From the NCBI GenBank assembly GCA_947458345.1, contig CANHBU010000027.1:1-11344 (forward strand): DNA of 11,344 bases. Direction: 5' to 3'. The notes below the pieces were generated by a model, which was given only the letters and a program-made list of their open reading frames with translations, was not told where the DNA came from and ran no database searches. Shown one piece after another: positions 1 through 7,025 of the stretch; the stretch's first letter is position 1, and each line of letters starts with the position of its first letter. The stretch is from Comamonadaceae bacterium. GTDB lineage: Bacteria > Pseudomonadota > Gammaproteobacteria > Burkholderiales > Burkholderiaceae_C. The position numbers and the translations under genes were made by a program.

Positions 1-496
1 CGGGGCCACTGGCCTGGGCCTCGGCCTGGCTGGCATTGAGCCCCTGGTTTTTCCACAGGCTGATGGTCCACTGCCACTGCCTGGCGGTGGCTGCATCGGT
101 GCTGCCGCCGCAGTCCTTGAGCAGGCTGGTCACATCGTCACTGTCGAGAATGCTGAACTGGGGCTTGAGGCCCAGAGCTGCGCCGTCCTGGCGCAACATG
201 CGCACGCCCAGCGCGTGGAAGGTGCAGATCAGCACGCCCTTGGCCTGCCGGCCGATCAGCCCCTTGGCGCGTTCGCGCATTTCGGCGGCCGCCTTGTTGG
301 TAAAGGTGATCGCCGCGATCTGCTCAGGCGCCAAGCCGGCCTGAATGAGCCGCCCGATCTTGTGCGTGATCACTCGGGTTTTGCCCGAGCCGGCCCCGGC
401 CAGGACCAGGCAGGGGCCCTGGATGTGGTGAACTGCCTCGAGCTGGGCCAGGTTCAGGCCGGCGCCGGCGGGGCTGGATGAAGGTGGGGACGACAT
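1..496 (-). CDS. rep: ATP-dependent DNA helicase Rep, N-terminal part (cut by window edge)
   Basis: This is the first 165 codons of a superfamily 1A (UvrD/Rep) 3'-5' DNA helicase, which runs off the left edge. Visible motifs in order are a Q-motif-like LNLAQLEAV (residues 14-22), Walker A AGAGSGKT (33-40), motif Ia TFTNKAAAEM (64-73) and a motif Ib region beginning TFHALG (from 92). I prefer Rep over UvrD because GPCLVLAGAGSGKTRVITHKI, TFHALG and the LGLKPQFSILD stretch follow E. coli Rep more closely; UvrD has TFHGLA. Rep removes proteins ahead of forks and, in E. coli, takes part in PriC-dependent restart. The ATG at 494-496 fits the family N-terminus. No strong Shine-Dalgarno precedes it. 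It diverges from the AEC transporter gene across about 160 bp. The family is sure; Rep rather than UvrD is likely. The remaining roughly three quarters lies outside the window. Confidence 0.9.
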   Translation of the reverse strand, partial: MSSPPSSSPAGAGLNLAQLEAVHHIQGPCLVLAGAGSGKTRVITHKIGRLIQAGLAPEQIAAITFTNKAAAEMRERAKGLIGRQAKGVLICTFHALGVRMLRQDGAALGLKPQFSILDSDDVTSLLKDCGGSTDAATARQWQWTISLWKNQGLNASQAEAQASGP

Positions 497-657
497 GAAG
501 GCCAGAGATCCGTGAGCCGTACCTGAAGGCCGGCAAAGCGGGCCATCATAGCGACCCGCAGCATCGCGGCGTCAGCTCAATTTGTGCTAAGCCCCGTTCA
601 CGCTGCGCCTGGCCCAACTGCGCCCCGCAGGGGCTGCTCGACAATCGGCGCACCGTG

Positions 658-1608
658 ATGCCGATTCTGTTGCAGACCTTTCCCTTTTTTGCGCTGGTGC
701 TGTGCGGCTATGTGGCCGCGCGCCGGGGCGTCTTGCCCCTGTCGGCCATCCCCGGCCTCAACACCTTTGTGCTGTACTTTGCTTTGCCGTGCATGCTGTT
801 TCGCTTTGGCTCGGCCACGCCGCTGGCGCAACTGCTCGATCTGCGGCTGGCGCTGCTGTATTTGTTGTGCGGGCTGCTGATCGTTGCGCTGACCGTGCTC
901 TTGACCCGGCGTGGGTCCATGGGCTGGAACGACGCGGCCTTTGGCGCTCTGGTGGCTGCTTTCCCCAACACCGGCTTTATGGGCGTGCCCCTGCTGGTGG
1001 CTTTCATGGGCAGCGCTGCAGCTGGCCCGGCGATTGTCACCATCGTCGTCGATCTGGTCGTGATCACGTCCCTGTGCATTGCGCTGTCGCGTCTGGATAG
1101 CGCCGGTCTGCAGGGCGCCGGGCAGGCCGCCCGCAATGCGCTCAAGGGCGTGGCCGCCAATCCCATGCCCTGGTCGGTGTTGCTTGGCGCGCTCTCCTCA
1201 GGGCTTGGGTTTGAGCCGGTCGGCCCGGTGAGGCGAACGATCGAGCTGCTGGCCGATTCGGCCTCGCCGGTGGCCTTGTTCACGATCGGCGCTGTACTGG
1301 CGCGCTCGCAGGTCGGCAGCGCCGGCGGCATGCAGCTGCGCTCGCAGGCCAGCGTGGTGCTCATCAAGCTGGTGCTCCATCCGCTGCTGGTGGCGGCCAT
1401 GGGCTGGCTGGGTATTCGTGCAGGGCTGGGTCTGAGCCCTTTTTCTGTGACGGTGGCCACCTTGGTGGCAGCGCTGCCGAGCGCGAGCAATGTGGCCATG
1501 CTGTCCGAGCGCTTCGGTGCCGACACTGCGCGCATCGCGCGCATCATCTTGTGGTCGACCGCGTGGGCCTTTCTGAGCTTTTCCGCTGCCGTGGCCTGGC
1601 TCTTGTGA
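658..1608 (+). CDS. AEC (auxin efflux carrier) family transporter
   Basis: A 316-residue, very hydrophobic protein with hydrophobic stretches along its whole length, consistent with the roughly ten membrane helices of the AEC (Mem_trans) family. Family marks are an N-terminal helix with FFALVLCGYVAARRG (residues about 10-24), FPNTGFMGVPLL near residue 103, and LPSASNVAML near residue 277 followed by ...RIARIILWST. Bacterial AEC members export or exchange small organic acids such as malate or malonate, but sequence alone does not give the substrate. The ATG at 658 directly follows an in-frame GTG at 655; I chose ATG, and the difference is one residue. No strong Shine-Dalgarno is visible. It starts divergently from rep and ends 41 bp from the priA stop, so it is probably monocistronic. 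I see no convincing terminator between it and priA. Confidence 0.88.
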   Translation: MPILLQTFPFFALVLCGYVAARRGVLPLSAIPGLNTFVLYFALPCMLFRFGSATPLAQLLDLRLALLYLLCGLLIVALTVLLTRRGSMGWNDAAFGALVAAFPNTGFMGVPLLVAFMGSAAAGPAIVTIVVDLVVITSLCIALSRLDSAGLQGAGQAARNALKGVAANPMPWSVLLGALSSGLGFEPVGPVRRTIELLADSASPVALFTIGAVLARSQVGSAGGMQLRSQASVVLIKLVLHPLLVAAMGWLGIRAGLGLSPFSVTVATLVAALPSASNVAMLSERFGADTARIARIILWSTAWAFLSFSAAVAWLL

Positions 1609-1649
1609 TCTCGCTTGCTCTGGTGAGCTTGCTCAATTGGGTGGGCCGA

Positions 1650-3773
1650 TCAGATGCTCAGTGGGTCGACGTCGATGGCCCAGCGGATCAGGCCCCGGTG
1701 GGCCGCTTGCGCGCGCACCTGGGCCAGCAGCGGCTGCCAGGCTGCCAAAAATTGCTGCAGCGCCGGCCGTGAGGCGCTTTCAAGCAGCATTTGGGCGCGC
1801 TCGACGTTGGCCAGGCGCTGCAGCGACATGGGCACGGCCGGATAGAGCACCACCCGCTGCCCGCCGGGCAGCCCTGCTTGCACGGCCGCCTCGGCCACCG
1901 CGCGCAAGAACTCCTGCGCCGCCTCTTGTGTCCGCGCTTCGGCGCGCAGCAATGCGGCATGGCCGAAGGGCGGCAGTCCAGCAGCCTGACGGTGGCGCAA
2001 CTCGTCTTGGGCAAACCCGGCGTAGTCGTGGCGCTTGAGCGAGGCAAACAGCGGATGGCCCGGGTGCAGGGTCTGCACCCACATCTGGCTGCGCCCGCTC
2101 TGGCTGGCCTGCCGGCCGGCCCGGCCACAGGCTTGCATCAGCAGGGCAAACAGCCGCTCTGGCGCGCGAAAGTCGCTCGAAAACAGCGAGCCGTCCGGGT
2201 TGACCGCCGCCACCAGCGTGATGTTGCGAAAGTCGTGCCCCTTGGTGACCATTTGCGTGCCCACCAGCACATCGGTGTGGCCTTCGTGCATCTGCGCCAG
2301 CTGGCTTTGCAGCGCGCCTTTGCCGCGTGTGCTGTCGGCGTCGATGCGCGCCACCCGCACGGGCGAGCCATCGGGGCGCCGCAGATCGGCCAGCAGCTCG
2401 CTCAAATGCTCCTCAAGCTTTTCGGTGCCGCGCCCGACCGGTGCGATGTCGACGTTGCCGCAATCGGGGCAGCCGCGCGGCACCGGGTCGGTGTAGCCGC
2501 AGTGATGGCAGCGCAGCGAGCGGTCGAGCTTGTGAAAGACGCGGTAGGCGCTGCAGTGTGCGCACTGGCTCTTCCAGCCGCAGTCGTGGCAGGCCAGCAC
2601 CGGCGCATAGCCACGCCGGTTCAAAAAGATGAGCGACTGCTCCCCGCATGCCACGCGTTCGGCAATGGCCTGCATCAGGGCTGGTGCCAGCAAGGTGCCG
2701 CGCGGCTGCTGTCCCATGTCGAGCAGCCTGACCTGTGGCCCGCTGTCGCCTTGTGCGGCACCGATGCGATCGGGCATGTCCAGCCTCAGGTAGCGGTCCT
2801 TGAGGCAGGCCTGCCAGCTCTCGAGCGAGGGCGTGGCCGAGCCCAGCAGCACCCGGCAAGGCGCCGCAGCGCCTGTGCCTTGCACCGTGCCCAGGCGCTG
2901 GCTTTCAAGCCGGGCGCGGTAGATGGCCAGGTCACGCGCTGAGTAGCGCGCCCCCTCTTGCTGCTTGTAGCTCGGGTCGTGTTCCTCGTCGACCACGATC
3001 AGCCGCAGCCCCGGCAGCGAGGCCAGCACCGCCATGCGGGTGCCCAGCACCACACGGGCCTGCCCGCTGTGCGCGGCCAGCCAGGCCTTGAGCCGCTGGG
3101 CCGGTGTGAGGTTGCTGTGCAGGGTCACCACCTGGCCTTCGCCAAGGTGGGCAAAGCGCTCGTGCAGACGCGACTGCAACTGCGGCGTGAGGTTGATCTC
3201 GGGCACCATGACCAGCACCTGCGCGCCCGGCTCGGCCTCGAGCACTTCTTGGGCGGCGCGCAAATAGACCTCGGTTTTGCCGCTGCCCGTAGCGCCAAAG
3301 AGCAGGGTCGGTTGGTGCGCCTTCGCAAAGGCCTCCAGCACCGCTTGCTGCTGCGCGCTCAGCTCGGGCAGCGCCGGCCTGGGCGCGGGCCCTGGTGCGG
3401 CCTGTGCGGCGCGCTTGAGGCGCCGCGCCAGTTGCAGCGCACCGAGCTCGCGCAATTGCGGGGGCAGCGCGGCCAGTGCAACCTCGCCGAGCGAGCGCTG
3501 ATAGTAGCCAGCGGCAAAACCGATCAGCCCGCGCCAGCCGTCCGACAAGGGGTCGATGCCATCGAGCACCGCAGCGACCGATTTGGTCTGGCCGGCGCTT
3601 AAAGACCCAGCGTCACAGCGCTCGGCCCACACCACCCCAAGCACCTCGCGGCGGCCCAGGGGCACGCGCACCAACTGTCCGGGCGCAAGCGGCGACTCGC
3701 TCGCATAGGTCAGGGGCCCGGCCACACTGCTGTGGGCGGGCGTGGCGACCACGATGTCCAGCCAGTGGCTCAT
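1650..3773 (-). CDS. priA: Primosomal protein N' (PriA replication restart helicase)
   Basis: A 707-residue superfamily 2 3'-5' helicase that recognises stalled forks and D-loops and starts primosome assembly. Visible parts: an N-terminal 3'-DNA-binding region (about 1-110), Walker A GATGSGKT (160-167), DEEH box (262-265), GSATPS motif III (311-316), motif V GTQMVTKGHDF (505-515) and motif VI QACGRAGR (547-554). Between the helicase lobes sit eight zinc-binding cysteines in four CxxC pairs (395/398, 404/407, 422/425, 435/438), as in E. coli PriA. The C-terminal AIDVDPLSI is family-typical. Length is close to E. coli PriA (732). The ATG at 3771-3773 gives the expected N-terminus; the nearby Shine-Dalgarno is weak. 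It lies downstream of hemE on the same strand but 446 bp away, with possible terminator-like repeats between, so it probably has its own promoter. A DnaA-box pair sits about 90 bp upstream of the start. Confidence 0.97.
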   Translation of the reverse strand: MSHWLDIVVATPAHSSVAGPLTYASESPLAPGQLVRVPLGRREVLGVVWAERCDAGSLSAGQTKSVAAVLDGIDPLSDGWRGLIGFAAGYYQRSLGEVALAALPPQLRELGALQLARRLKRAAQAAPGPAPRPALPELSAQQQAVLEAFAKAHQPTLLFGATGSGKTEVYLRAAQEVLEAEPGAQVLVMVPEINLTPQLQSRLHERFAHLGEGQVVTLHSNLTPAQRLKAWLAAHSGQARVVLGTRMAVLASLPGLRLIVVDEEHDPSYKQQEGARYSARDLAIYRARLESQRLGTVQGTGAAAPCRVLLGSATPSLESWQACLKDRYLRLDMPDRIGAAQGDSGPQVRLLDMGQQPRGTLLAPALMQAIAERVACGEQSLIFLNRRGYAPVLACHDCGWKSQCAHCSAYRVFHKLDRSLRCHHCGYTDPVPRGCPDCGNVDIAPVGRGTEKLEEHLSELLADLRRPDGSPVRVARIDADSTRGKGALQSQLAQMHEGHTDVLVGTQMVTKGHDFRNITLVAAVNPDGSLFSSDFRAPERLFALLMQACGRAGRQASQSGRSQMWVQTLHPGHPLFASLKRHDYAGFAQDELRHRQAAGLPPFGHAALLRAEARTQEAAQEFLRAVAEAAVQAGLPGGQRVVLYPAVPMSLQRLANVERAQMLLESASRPALQQFLAAWQPLLAQVRAQAAHRGLIRWAIDVDPLSI

Positions 3774-3860
3774 GATGCAAGGACGATTTTTCTCATTTCA
3801 CCTTCGCTCAATCGCCTAAGTGCTTGATTTCACGTAGGCTTTAGGCTTGTCCAGCCTTCC

Positions 3861-3881
3861 TGTGGATAACTTTGTTGATAG
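3861..3881 (-). promoter_or_regulatory. DnaA box pair (one perfect, one 7/9)
   Basis: On the minus strand 3869-3861 reads TTATCCACA, the exact consensus DnaA 9-mer. Three bases upstream of it on that strand, 3881-3873 reads CTATCAACA, which matches 7 of 9. Spacing and shared orientation resemble paired boxes in origins and in DnaA-regulated promoters. They lie about 90-110 bp upstream of the priA start, in an AT-rich stretch. The match is seen directly; DnaA binding and any effect on priA are inference. Confidence 0.5.
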
Positions 3882-3902
3882 TTCGCCCCTGCCCGGCTGC
3901 AA

Positions 3903-3919
3903 GCCTTGAAAATCAAGGC
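3903..3919. repeat. Short stem-loop in priA upstream region
   Basis: GCCTTGA (3903-3909) and TCAAGGC (3913-3919) form a perfect 7-bp inverted repeat around AAA. If priA transcription begins upstream of here, this would be a hairpin in its leader. It could equally be a protein-binding palindrome or chance. No T-run follows on either strand, so it is not a convincing terminator. Confidence 0.4.
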
Positions 3920-4048
3920 CTTGTCTGGAATGCCCGGAAAAACGGCAAATCAACAATTCCCTTATAAATCAACCACTTGCAAATGCTATGGCTTTTGTAG
4001 CGAGGGCCGGTCGGGCTTGGGGTTTTTGTCGCACCGCAGCACGAATTT

Positions 4049-4057
4049 TGTGCATAA
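4049..4057 (-). promoter_or_regulatory. DnaA box (TTATGCACA)
   Basis: The minus strand reads TTATGCACA here, which fits the relaxed DnaA consensus TTATNCACA. It has the same orientation as the perfect box at 3861-3869, 188 bp away. A single relaxed 9-mer can occur by chance, so support comes mainly from its co-location with the perfect box in one intergenic gap. Confidence 0.35.
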
Positions 4058-4176
4058 GTCGCCCCACGGCGGCCGGTTTTCGTGCTATAGCTCAGGCTTG
4101 CGGGGCGATGCTCGGGCCCAGGTGCAGCCGGATGACCCGTGTGGCGGCGGCCCTGCGCTGCCCCTTCGTGCGCCCC

Positions 4177-4201
4177 TTCAAGCGCCTTTTCGGCGCTTGA
4201 A
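4177..4201 (-). terminator. Perfect 10-bp inverted repeat after hemE, possible terminator
   Basis: TTCAAGCGCC (4177-4186) pairs perfectly with GGCGCTTGAA (4192-4201) around a 5-base loop, about 20 bp past the hemE stop on the minus strand. Position and stem strength suggest transcription termination or 3'-end protection of hemE mRNA. In the hemE direction the hairpin is followed by GGGGCGC, not a U-tract, so it is not a textbook intrinsic terminator. The inverted repeat is certain; its role is inference. Confidence 0.4.
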
Positions 4202-4227
4202 ATGGCCCTTTAGCGCCTTTTAGCGCC
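4181..4227. repeat. Direct repeats AGCGCCTTTT overlapping the hemE stop
   Basis: AGCGCCTTTT occurs at 4181-4190 and again at 4212-4221, and AGCGCC once more at 4222-4227. The second and third copies cover the hemE stop codon. The first copy is also the left arm of the 4177-4201 inverted repeat. On the hemE transcript each copy contains GGCGCU, able to pair with the single AGCGCC arm, so mutually exclusive hairpins can form. Confidence 0.5.
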
Positions 4228-5332
4228 GCTGACGCATGGCCCGCGAATGCGCGTAGACGGTCTCCACCAGCGCGCTGACGTGTTCGGGCGGCGTGTGCTG
4301 GCTGATGCCGTGGCCGAGGTTGAAAATATGCGTTGGCCCGACGCTGGCCGGGTCGGTGTGGGGCGGCCCGAAGCTCTCGAGCACGCCTCGCACCTGCTGC
4401 GCGATCGCCTCGGGCGGCGCAAACAGCACGTTGGGATCGATATTGCCTTGCAGGGCCTTGCCTGGCCCACCGACGGCCCCGCCCACCTGCGCGCGCGCCT
4501 GCCCCAGGTTGACCGTCCAGTCCAGGCCCAGTACCTCGCAGTCAAGCGCGGCCATCTCGCCGAGCCACAGGCCGCCGCCTTTGGTGAACACGATGCGCGG
4601 GATGACCGCGCCGTCGTGGCTGCGCTTGAGTTGCGCCAGCACCCGGCGGGTGTAGGCCAGGCTGAAGTCCTGGAAAGCGCCGTCGGCCAGCACCCCGCCC
4701 CAGCTGTCAAACACCATCACCGCCTGAGCGCCCGCTTCGATCTGCGTGTTCAGGTACAGGGCCACCGCATCGGCATTGATCGCCAAGATGCGGTGCATCA
4801 GATCGGGGCGGCTGTACATCAGGCTCTTGACCAGCCGGTAGTCGTCGGAGCCACCGCCTTCGACCATGTAGCAGGCCAGCGTCCAGGGGCTGCCGGAAAA
4901 GCCGATCAAGGGCACCCGGCCGCCCAGCGCCTTGCGGATGCTGGTGACCGCATCGAACACGTACTGCAGCTTGTGCATGTCGGGCACCGCCAGTTCGGCC
5001 ACCGCCGCCTCGTCGCGCACGACTTTGGCGAACTTGGGGCCTTCGCCCAGGGCAAACGACAAACCCAAGCCCATGGCATCGGGCACCGTCAGGATGTCCG
5101 AGAACAAAATCGCCGCGTCCAGGCGGTAGCGCTCGAGCGGCTGCAAGGTCACTTCGGTGGCGTATTGCACGTTGGTGGCCAGCCCCATGAAGCTGCCCGC
5201 CTTGGCTCGGGTGGCGCAGTACTCGGGCAGGTAGCGACCGGCTTGGCGCATCAGCCAGACTGGCGTGTGGTCGGTGGCTTGGCGCAGGCAGGCCCGCAGG
5301 AAGGTGTCGTTGCGCAAGGGCTCGAAGGGCAT
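4220..5332 (-). CDS. hemE: Uroporphyrinogen decarboxylase (HemE)
   Basis: A 370-residue cytoplasmic enzyme that removes four acetate carboxyls from uroporphyrinogen III to give coproporphyrinogen III in heme synthesis. It needs no cofactor. Family marks are [10 protein letters not shown] (29-38, with the substrate-binding arginines), FSDIL with Asp79 (the catalytic aspartate), [16 protein letters not shown] (144-159, with Tyr155), VFDSWGG (207-213), QGNIDP (295-300) and NLGHGI (338-343, with His341). It is slightly longer than E. coli HemE (354). The ATG at 5330-5332 gives [18 protein letters not shown], a standard N-terminus. The Shine-Dalgarno is weak. An extended -10 element lies about 40 bp upstream, so it likely has its own promoter rather than reading from hutH, which ends 143 bp upstream on the same strand. 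The next gene on this strand is priA. Confidence 0.98.
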   Translation of the reverse strand: MPFEPLRNDTFLRACLRQATDHTPVWLMRQAGRYLPEYCATRAKAGSFMGLATNVQYATEVTLQPLERYRLDAAILFSDILTVPDAMGLGLSFALGEGPKFAKVVRDEAAVAELAVPDMHKLQYVFDAVTSIRKALGGRVPLIGFSGSPWTLACYMVEGGGSDDYRLVKSLMYSRPDLMHRILAINADAVALYLNTQIEAGAQAVMVFDSWGGVLADGAFQDFSLAYTRRVLAQLKRSHDGAVIPRIVFTKGGGLWLGEMAALDCEVLGLDWTVNLGQARAQVGGAVGGPGKALQGNIDPNVLFAPPEAIAQQVRGVLESFGPPHTDPASVGPTHIFNLGHGISQHTPPEHVSALVETVYAHSRAMRQRR

Positions 5333-5369
5333 GGGTGTGTCCGGCTCAAAACAAGGGGGCTGAGCTTAG

Positions 5370-5378
5370 ATTATCCCA
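5370..5378 (-). promoter_or_regulatory. hemE extended -10 promoter candidate
   Basis: The minus strand reads TGGGATAAT at 5378-5370: GATAAT matches TATAAT at 5 of 6, with an upstream TG at the extended -10 position. Transcription would begin near 5363, giving a leader of about 30 bases before the hemE ATG. I see no good -35 at 16-18 bp, which is tolerable for an extended -10 promoter. This is motif evidence only. Confidence 0.45.
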
Positions 5379-5417
5379 CTGGGGCAGGGGGACTTTGCCA
5401 GGGCTGTCACCCCAGTC

Positions 5418-5439
5418 GCTGCCCTCGAGGGTGGCCAGC
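5418..5439 (-). terminator. Imperfect hairpin downstream of hutH
   Basis: Between the hutH stop and hemE the minus strand can fold GCTG...CCC-TCGA-GGGCAGC (5439-5418), with four unpaired bases on one side. It lies about 40 bp past hutH and could be a weak end-of-operon structure, but no U-tract follows. The rest of the 143-bp gap shows only the hemE promoter candidate. Confidence 0.2.
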
Positions 5440-5475
5440 TTGCACGGGCGAAACAGTGTGGTGCCGGCATGGTGT

Positions 5476-7023
5476 TCACGCGCCCACCGTCTCGTGCCAC
5501 AGGGTTGCCCACAGGCCCGCTTGGATGCCGTGCAGCGCGCCGTTCAGAACGAGCGAGCGGGCCGCCTCGATATCGGGCGCAAACAGGCGGTCGGCGTCGT
5601 AGCGCTTGACCTGCGTGCGCAAGAGCGCGTGCGCCGCTTCGAGCGGGGCCGAGCTGGCCAGGGGGCGGTGAAAGTCCACGCCCTGGGCGGCGGCCAGCCA
5701 TTCGATGCCCAAGATGGTGGCGCTGTTGTCGGCCATCTCGGCCAGACGGCGCGCGGCAAAGGTGGCCATGCTGACATGGTCCTCCTGGTTGGCGCTGGTG
5801 GGCAGGCTGTCCACGCTGGCCGGATGGGCGTGTGACTTGTTTTCGCTGGCCAGCGCAGCGGCGGTGACGTGGGCAATCATGAAGCCGCTGTTGAGCCCGG
5901 GGTTGTGCACCAAAAAGGGCGGCAAACCCGACAGCGTGCTGTCGATCAGCAGCGCAATGCGCCGCTCGGCCAGCGCGCCGATTTCGGCAATCGCCAGCGC
6001 CAGGCTGTCGGCGGCAAAAGCCACCGGCTCGGCGTGGAAATTGCCGCCCGAGAGCACCTCGCCCGTCTGATGAAAAACCAGTGGGTTGTCGGTGACTGCA
6101 TTGGCTTCGGTGAGCAAGGTGCGCGCGGCGTTGGCGATCAAATCGCGGCAGGCGCCCATCACCTGTGGCTGGCAGCGCAGGCTGTAGGGATCTTGCACAC
6201 GCTCGTCGTTGTCCAGGTGCGACTGTCGGATGGCGCTGCCGGCCAGCAGCTCGCGCATGGCCTGCGCCAGCGCGATCTGCCCGGGCTGACCGCGTGCCTG
6301 GTGGATGCGCGCATCGAAGGGCGCGTCGCTGCCCTTGGCCGCATCCACGCTGAGCGCGCCGGTGATGGTGCCTGCCTCGAGCAGCCTTTGGGCCATGAAG
6401 AGGCCGTGCAGGGCCAGCGCGGTCGACACCTGTGTGCCGTTAATCAGGGCCAGGCCCTCTTTGGCCGCCAGGATCAGCGGTGCAATGCCGGCGGCTTTGA
6501 GCGCATCGGCCGCTGGCATGCGCTGGCCCTTGACGCTCACCGGGCCTTCGCCCATGAGCGCCAGCGTCATGTGCGACAGCGGCGCCAAATCGCCCGAGGC
6601 CCCAACCGAGCCCTTGACCGGAATATGAGGCACGATGCCGGCGTTGAGCAGCGCCAGCAAGGTCTCGACGACCACCGGCCGCACCCCCGACATGCCGCGC
6701 GCCAGGCTGGCCGCCTTGGTCACCATGAGCAGGCGCACGGTGGCCTCGCTCATGGGCTCGCCAACGCCCACCGAATGCGACAAGATGAGGTTGCGCTGCA
6801 GCAGTTCGAGCTGCGCGTCGGGGATGCGGGTTTTGGCGAGCTTGCCAAAACCGGTGTTGATGCCGTAGGCCGCCTCGCCCTTGGCCACGATGCGTTCGAT
6901 GGCGGCGGCCGAAGCTGCGATGTCGGCCTGGGCGCTGGGGTGCAGACTGACGGGCACCGGCGCTTGCCAGACGGCGCGCAGATCGGCCAGGCTGAGCTGG
7001 CCCGCAACAAGAGTCAGGGGCAT
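5476..7023 (-). CDS. hutH: Histidine ammonia-lyase (HutH)
   Basis: A 515-residue cytoplasmic lyase that deaminates L-histidine to trans-urocanate and ammonia, the first step of histidine degradation. The Ala142-Ser143-Gly144 triplet within [14 protein letters not shown] (138-151) cyclises by itself to the MIO electrophile. Other marks are YGINTGFG (53-60, with the active-site tyrosine), NLILSHSVG (78-86, with His83), NGTQVS (195-200), [15 protein letters not shown] (273-287) and [11 protein letters not shown] (409-419). Length matches the Pseudomonas enzyme (about 510) and the active site looks complete. The ATG at 7021-7023 lies two bases past the hutU stop, so the genes are cotranscribed and probably translationally coupled. 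It is the last gene of the operon here: hemE, with its own promoter candidate, follows. Control is expected through HutC at the hutU promoter. An aromatic lyase of another specificity is unlikely given hutU beside it. Confidence 0.98.
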   Translation of the reverse strand: MPLTLVAGQLSLADLRAVWQAPVPVSLHPSAQADIAASAAAIERIVAKGEAAYGINTGFGKLAKTRIPDAQLELLQRNLILSHSVGVGEPMSEATVRLLMVTKAASLARGMSGVRPVVVETLLALLNAGIVPHIPVKGSVGASGDLAPLSHMTLALMGEGPVSVKGQRMPAADALKAAGIAPLILAAKEGLALINGTQVSTALALHGLFMAQRLLEAGTITGALSVDAAKGSDAPFDARIHQARGQPGQIALAQAMRELLAGSAIRQSHLDNDERVQDPYSLRCQPQVMGACRDLIANAARTLLTEANAVTDNPLVFHQTGEVLSGGNFHAEPVAFAADSLALAIAEIGALAERRIALLIDSTLSGLPPFLVHNPGLNSGFMIAHVTAAALASENKSHAHPASVDSLPTSANQEDHVSMATFAARRLAEMADNSATILGIEWLAAAQGVDFHRPLASSAPLEAAHALLRTQVKRYDADRLFAPDIEAARSLVLNGALHGIQAGLWATLWHETVGA

Positions 7024-7025
7024 GA

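Larger units (their letters stand above)
3774..4219. other. Gene-free gap between hemE and priA
   Basis: I find no credible gene in these 446 bp. Open frames here (for example 3906-4223 and 3988-4200 on plus) lack ribosome sites and family resemblance. The priA-proximal half is AT-rich for this genome: by hand count 3781-3860 is 47.5% G+C and 3901-3980 is 42.5%, against about two thirds in flanking genes. It holds two DnaA boxes, a short 7-bp stem-loop at 3903-3919, the run CTTATAAATC near 3961, and at the hemE end a 10-bp perfect inverted repeat and direct repeats. It should also contain the priA promoter, but I could not settle on a -35/-10 pair. Confidence 0.7.

Noticed and set aside
545..575. 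Promoter for rep (CTGACG, 19 bp, TATGAT on minus)
   Set aside because: The -10 is good, but the -35 matches 4 of 6 and the spacing is long; too weak to list.
622..634. GCCCC-GCA-GGGGC hairpin upstream of the AEC gene
   Set aside because: Only a 5-bp stem with a 3-base loop; common by chance in GC-rich DNA.
708..1547. 279-codon open frame antisense to the AEC transporter
   Set aside because: Low-complexity product without family resemblance; long antisense frames are expected opposite GC-rich genes, and the plus-strand protein has clear AEC motifs.
1609..1649. Terminator between convergent AEC and priA genes
   Set aside because: Only a tiny GAGC-TT-GCTC palindrome and no T-run; nothing supportable.
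1791..2942. 383-codon open frame antisense to priA
   Set aside because: Shadow of priA, whose helicase and zinc motifs are unambiguous on the minus strand.
3774..4219. Calling this gap the chromosomal origin
   Set aside because: Only two good DnaA boxes, no dnaA, dnaN or rpmH in the window and no clear array of AT-rich repeats; recorded as a DnaA-box region only.
4247..5602. 451-codon plus-strand open frame over hemE and into hutH
   Set aside because: Crosses from hemE through the gap into the end of hutH antisense; no recognisable domain or ribosome site.
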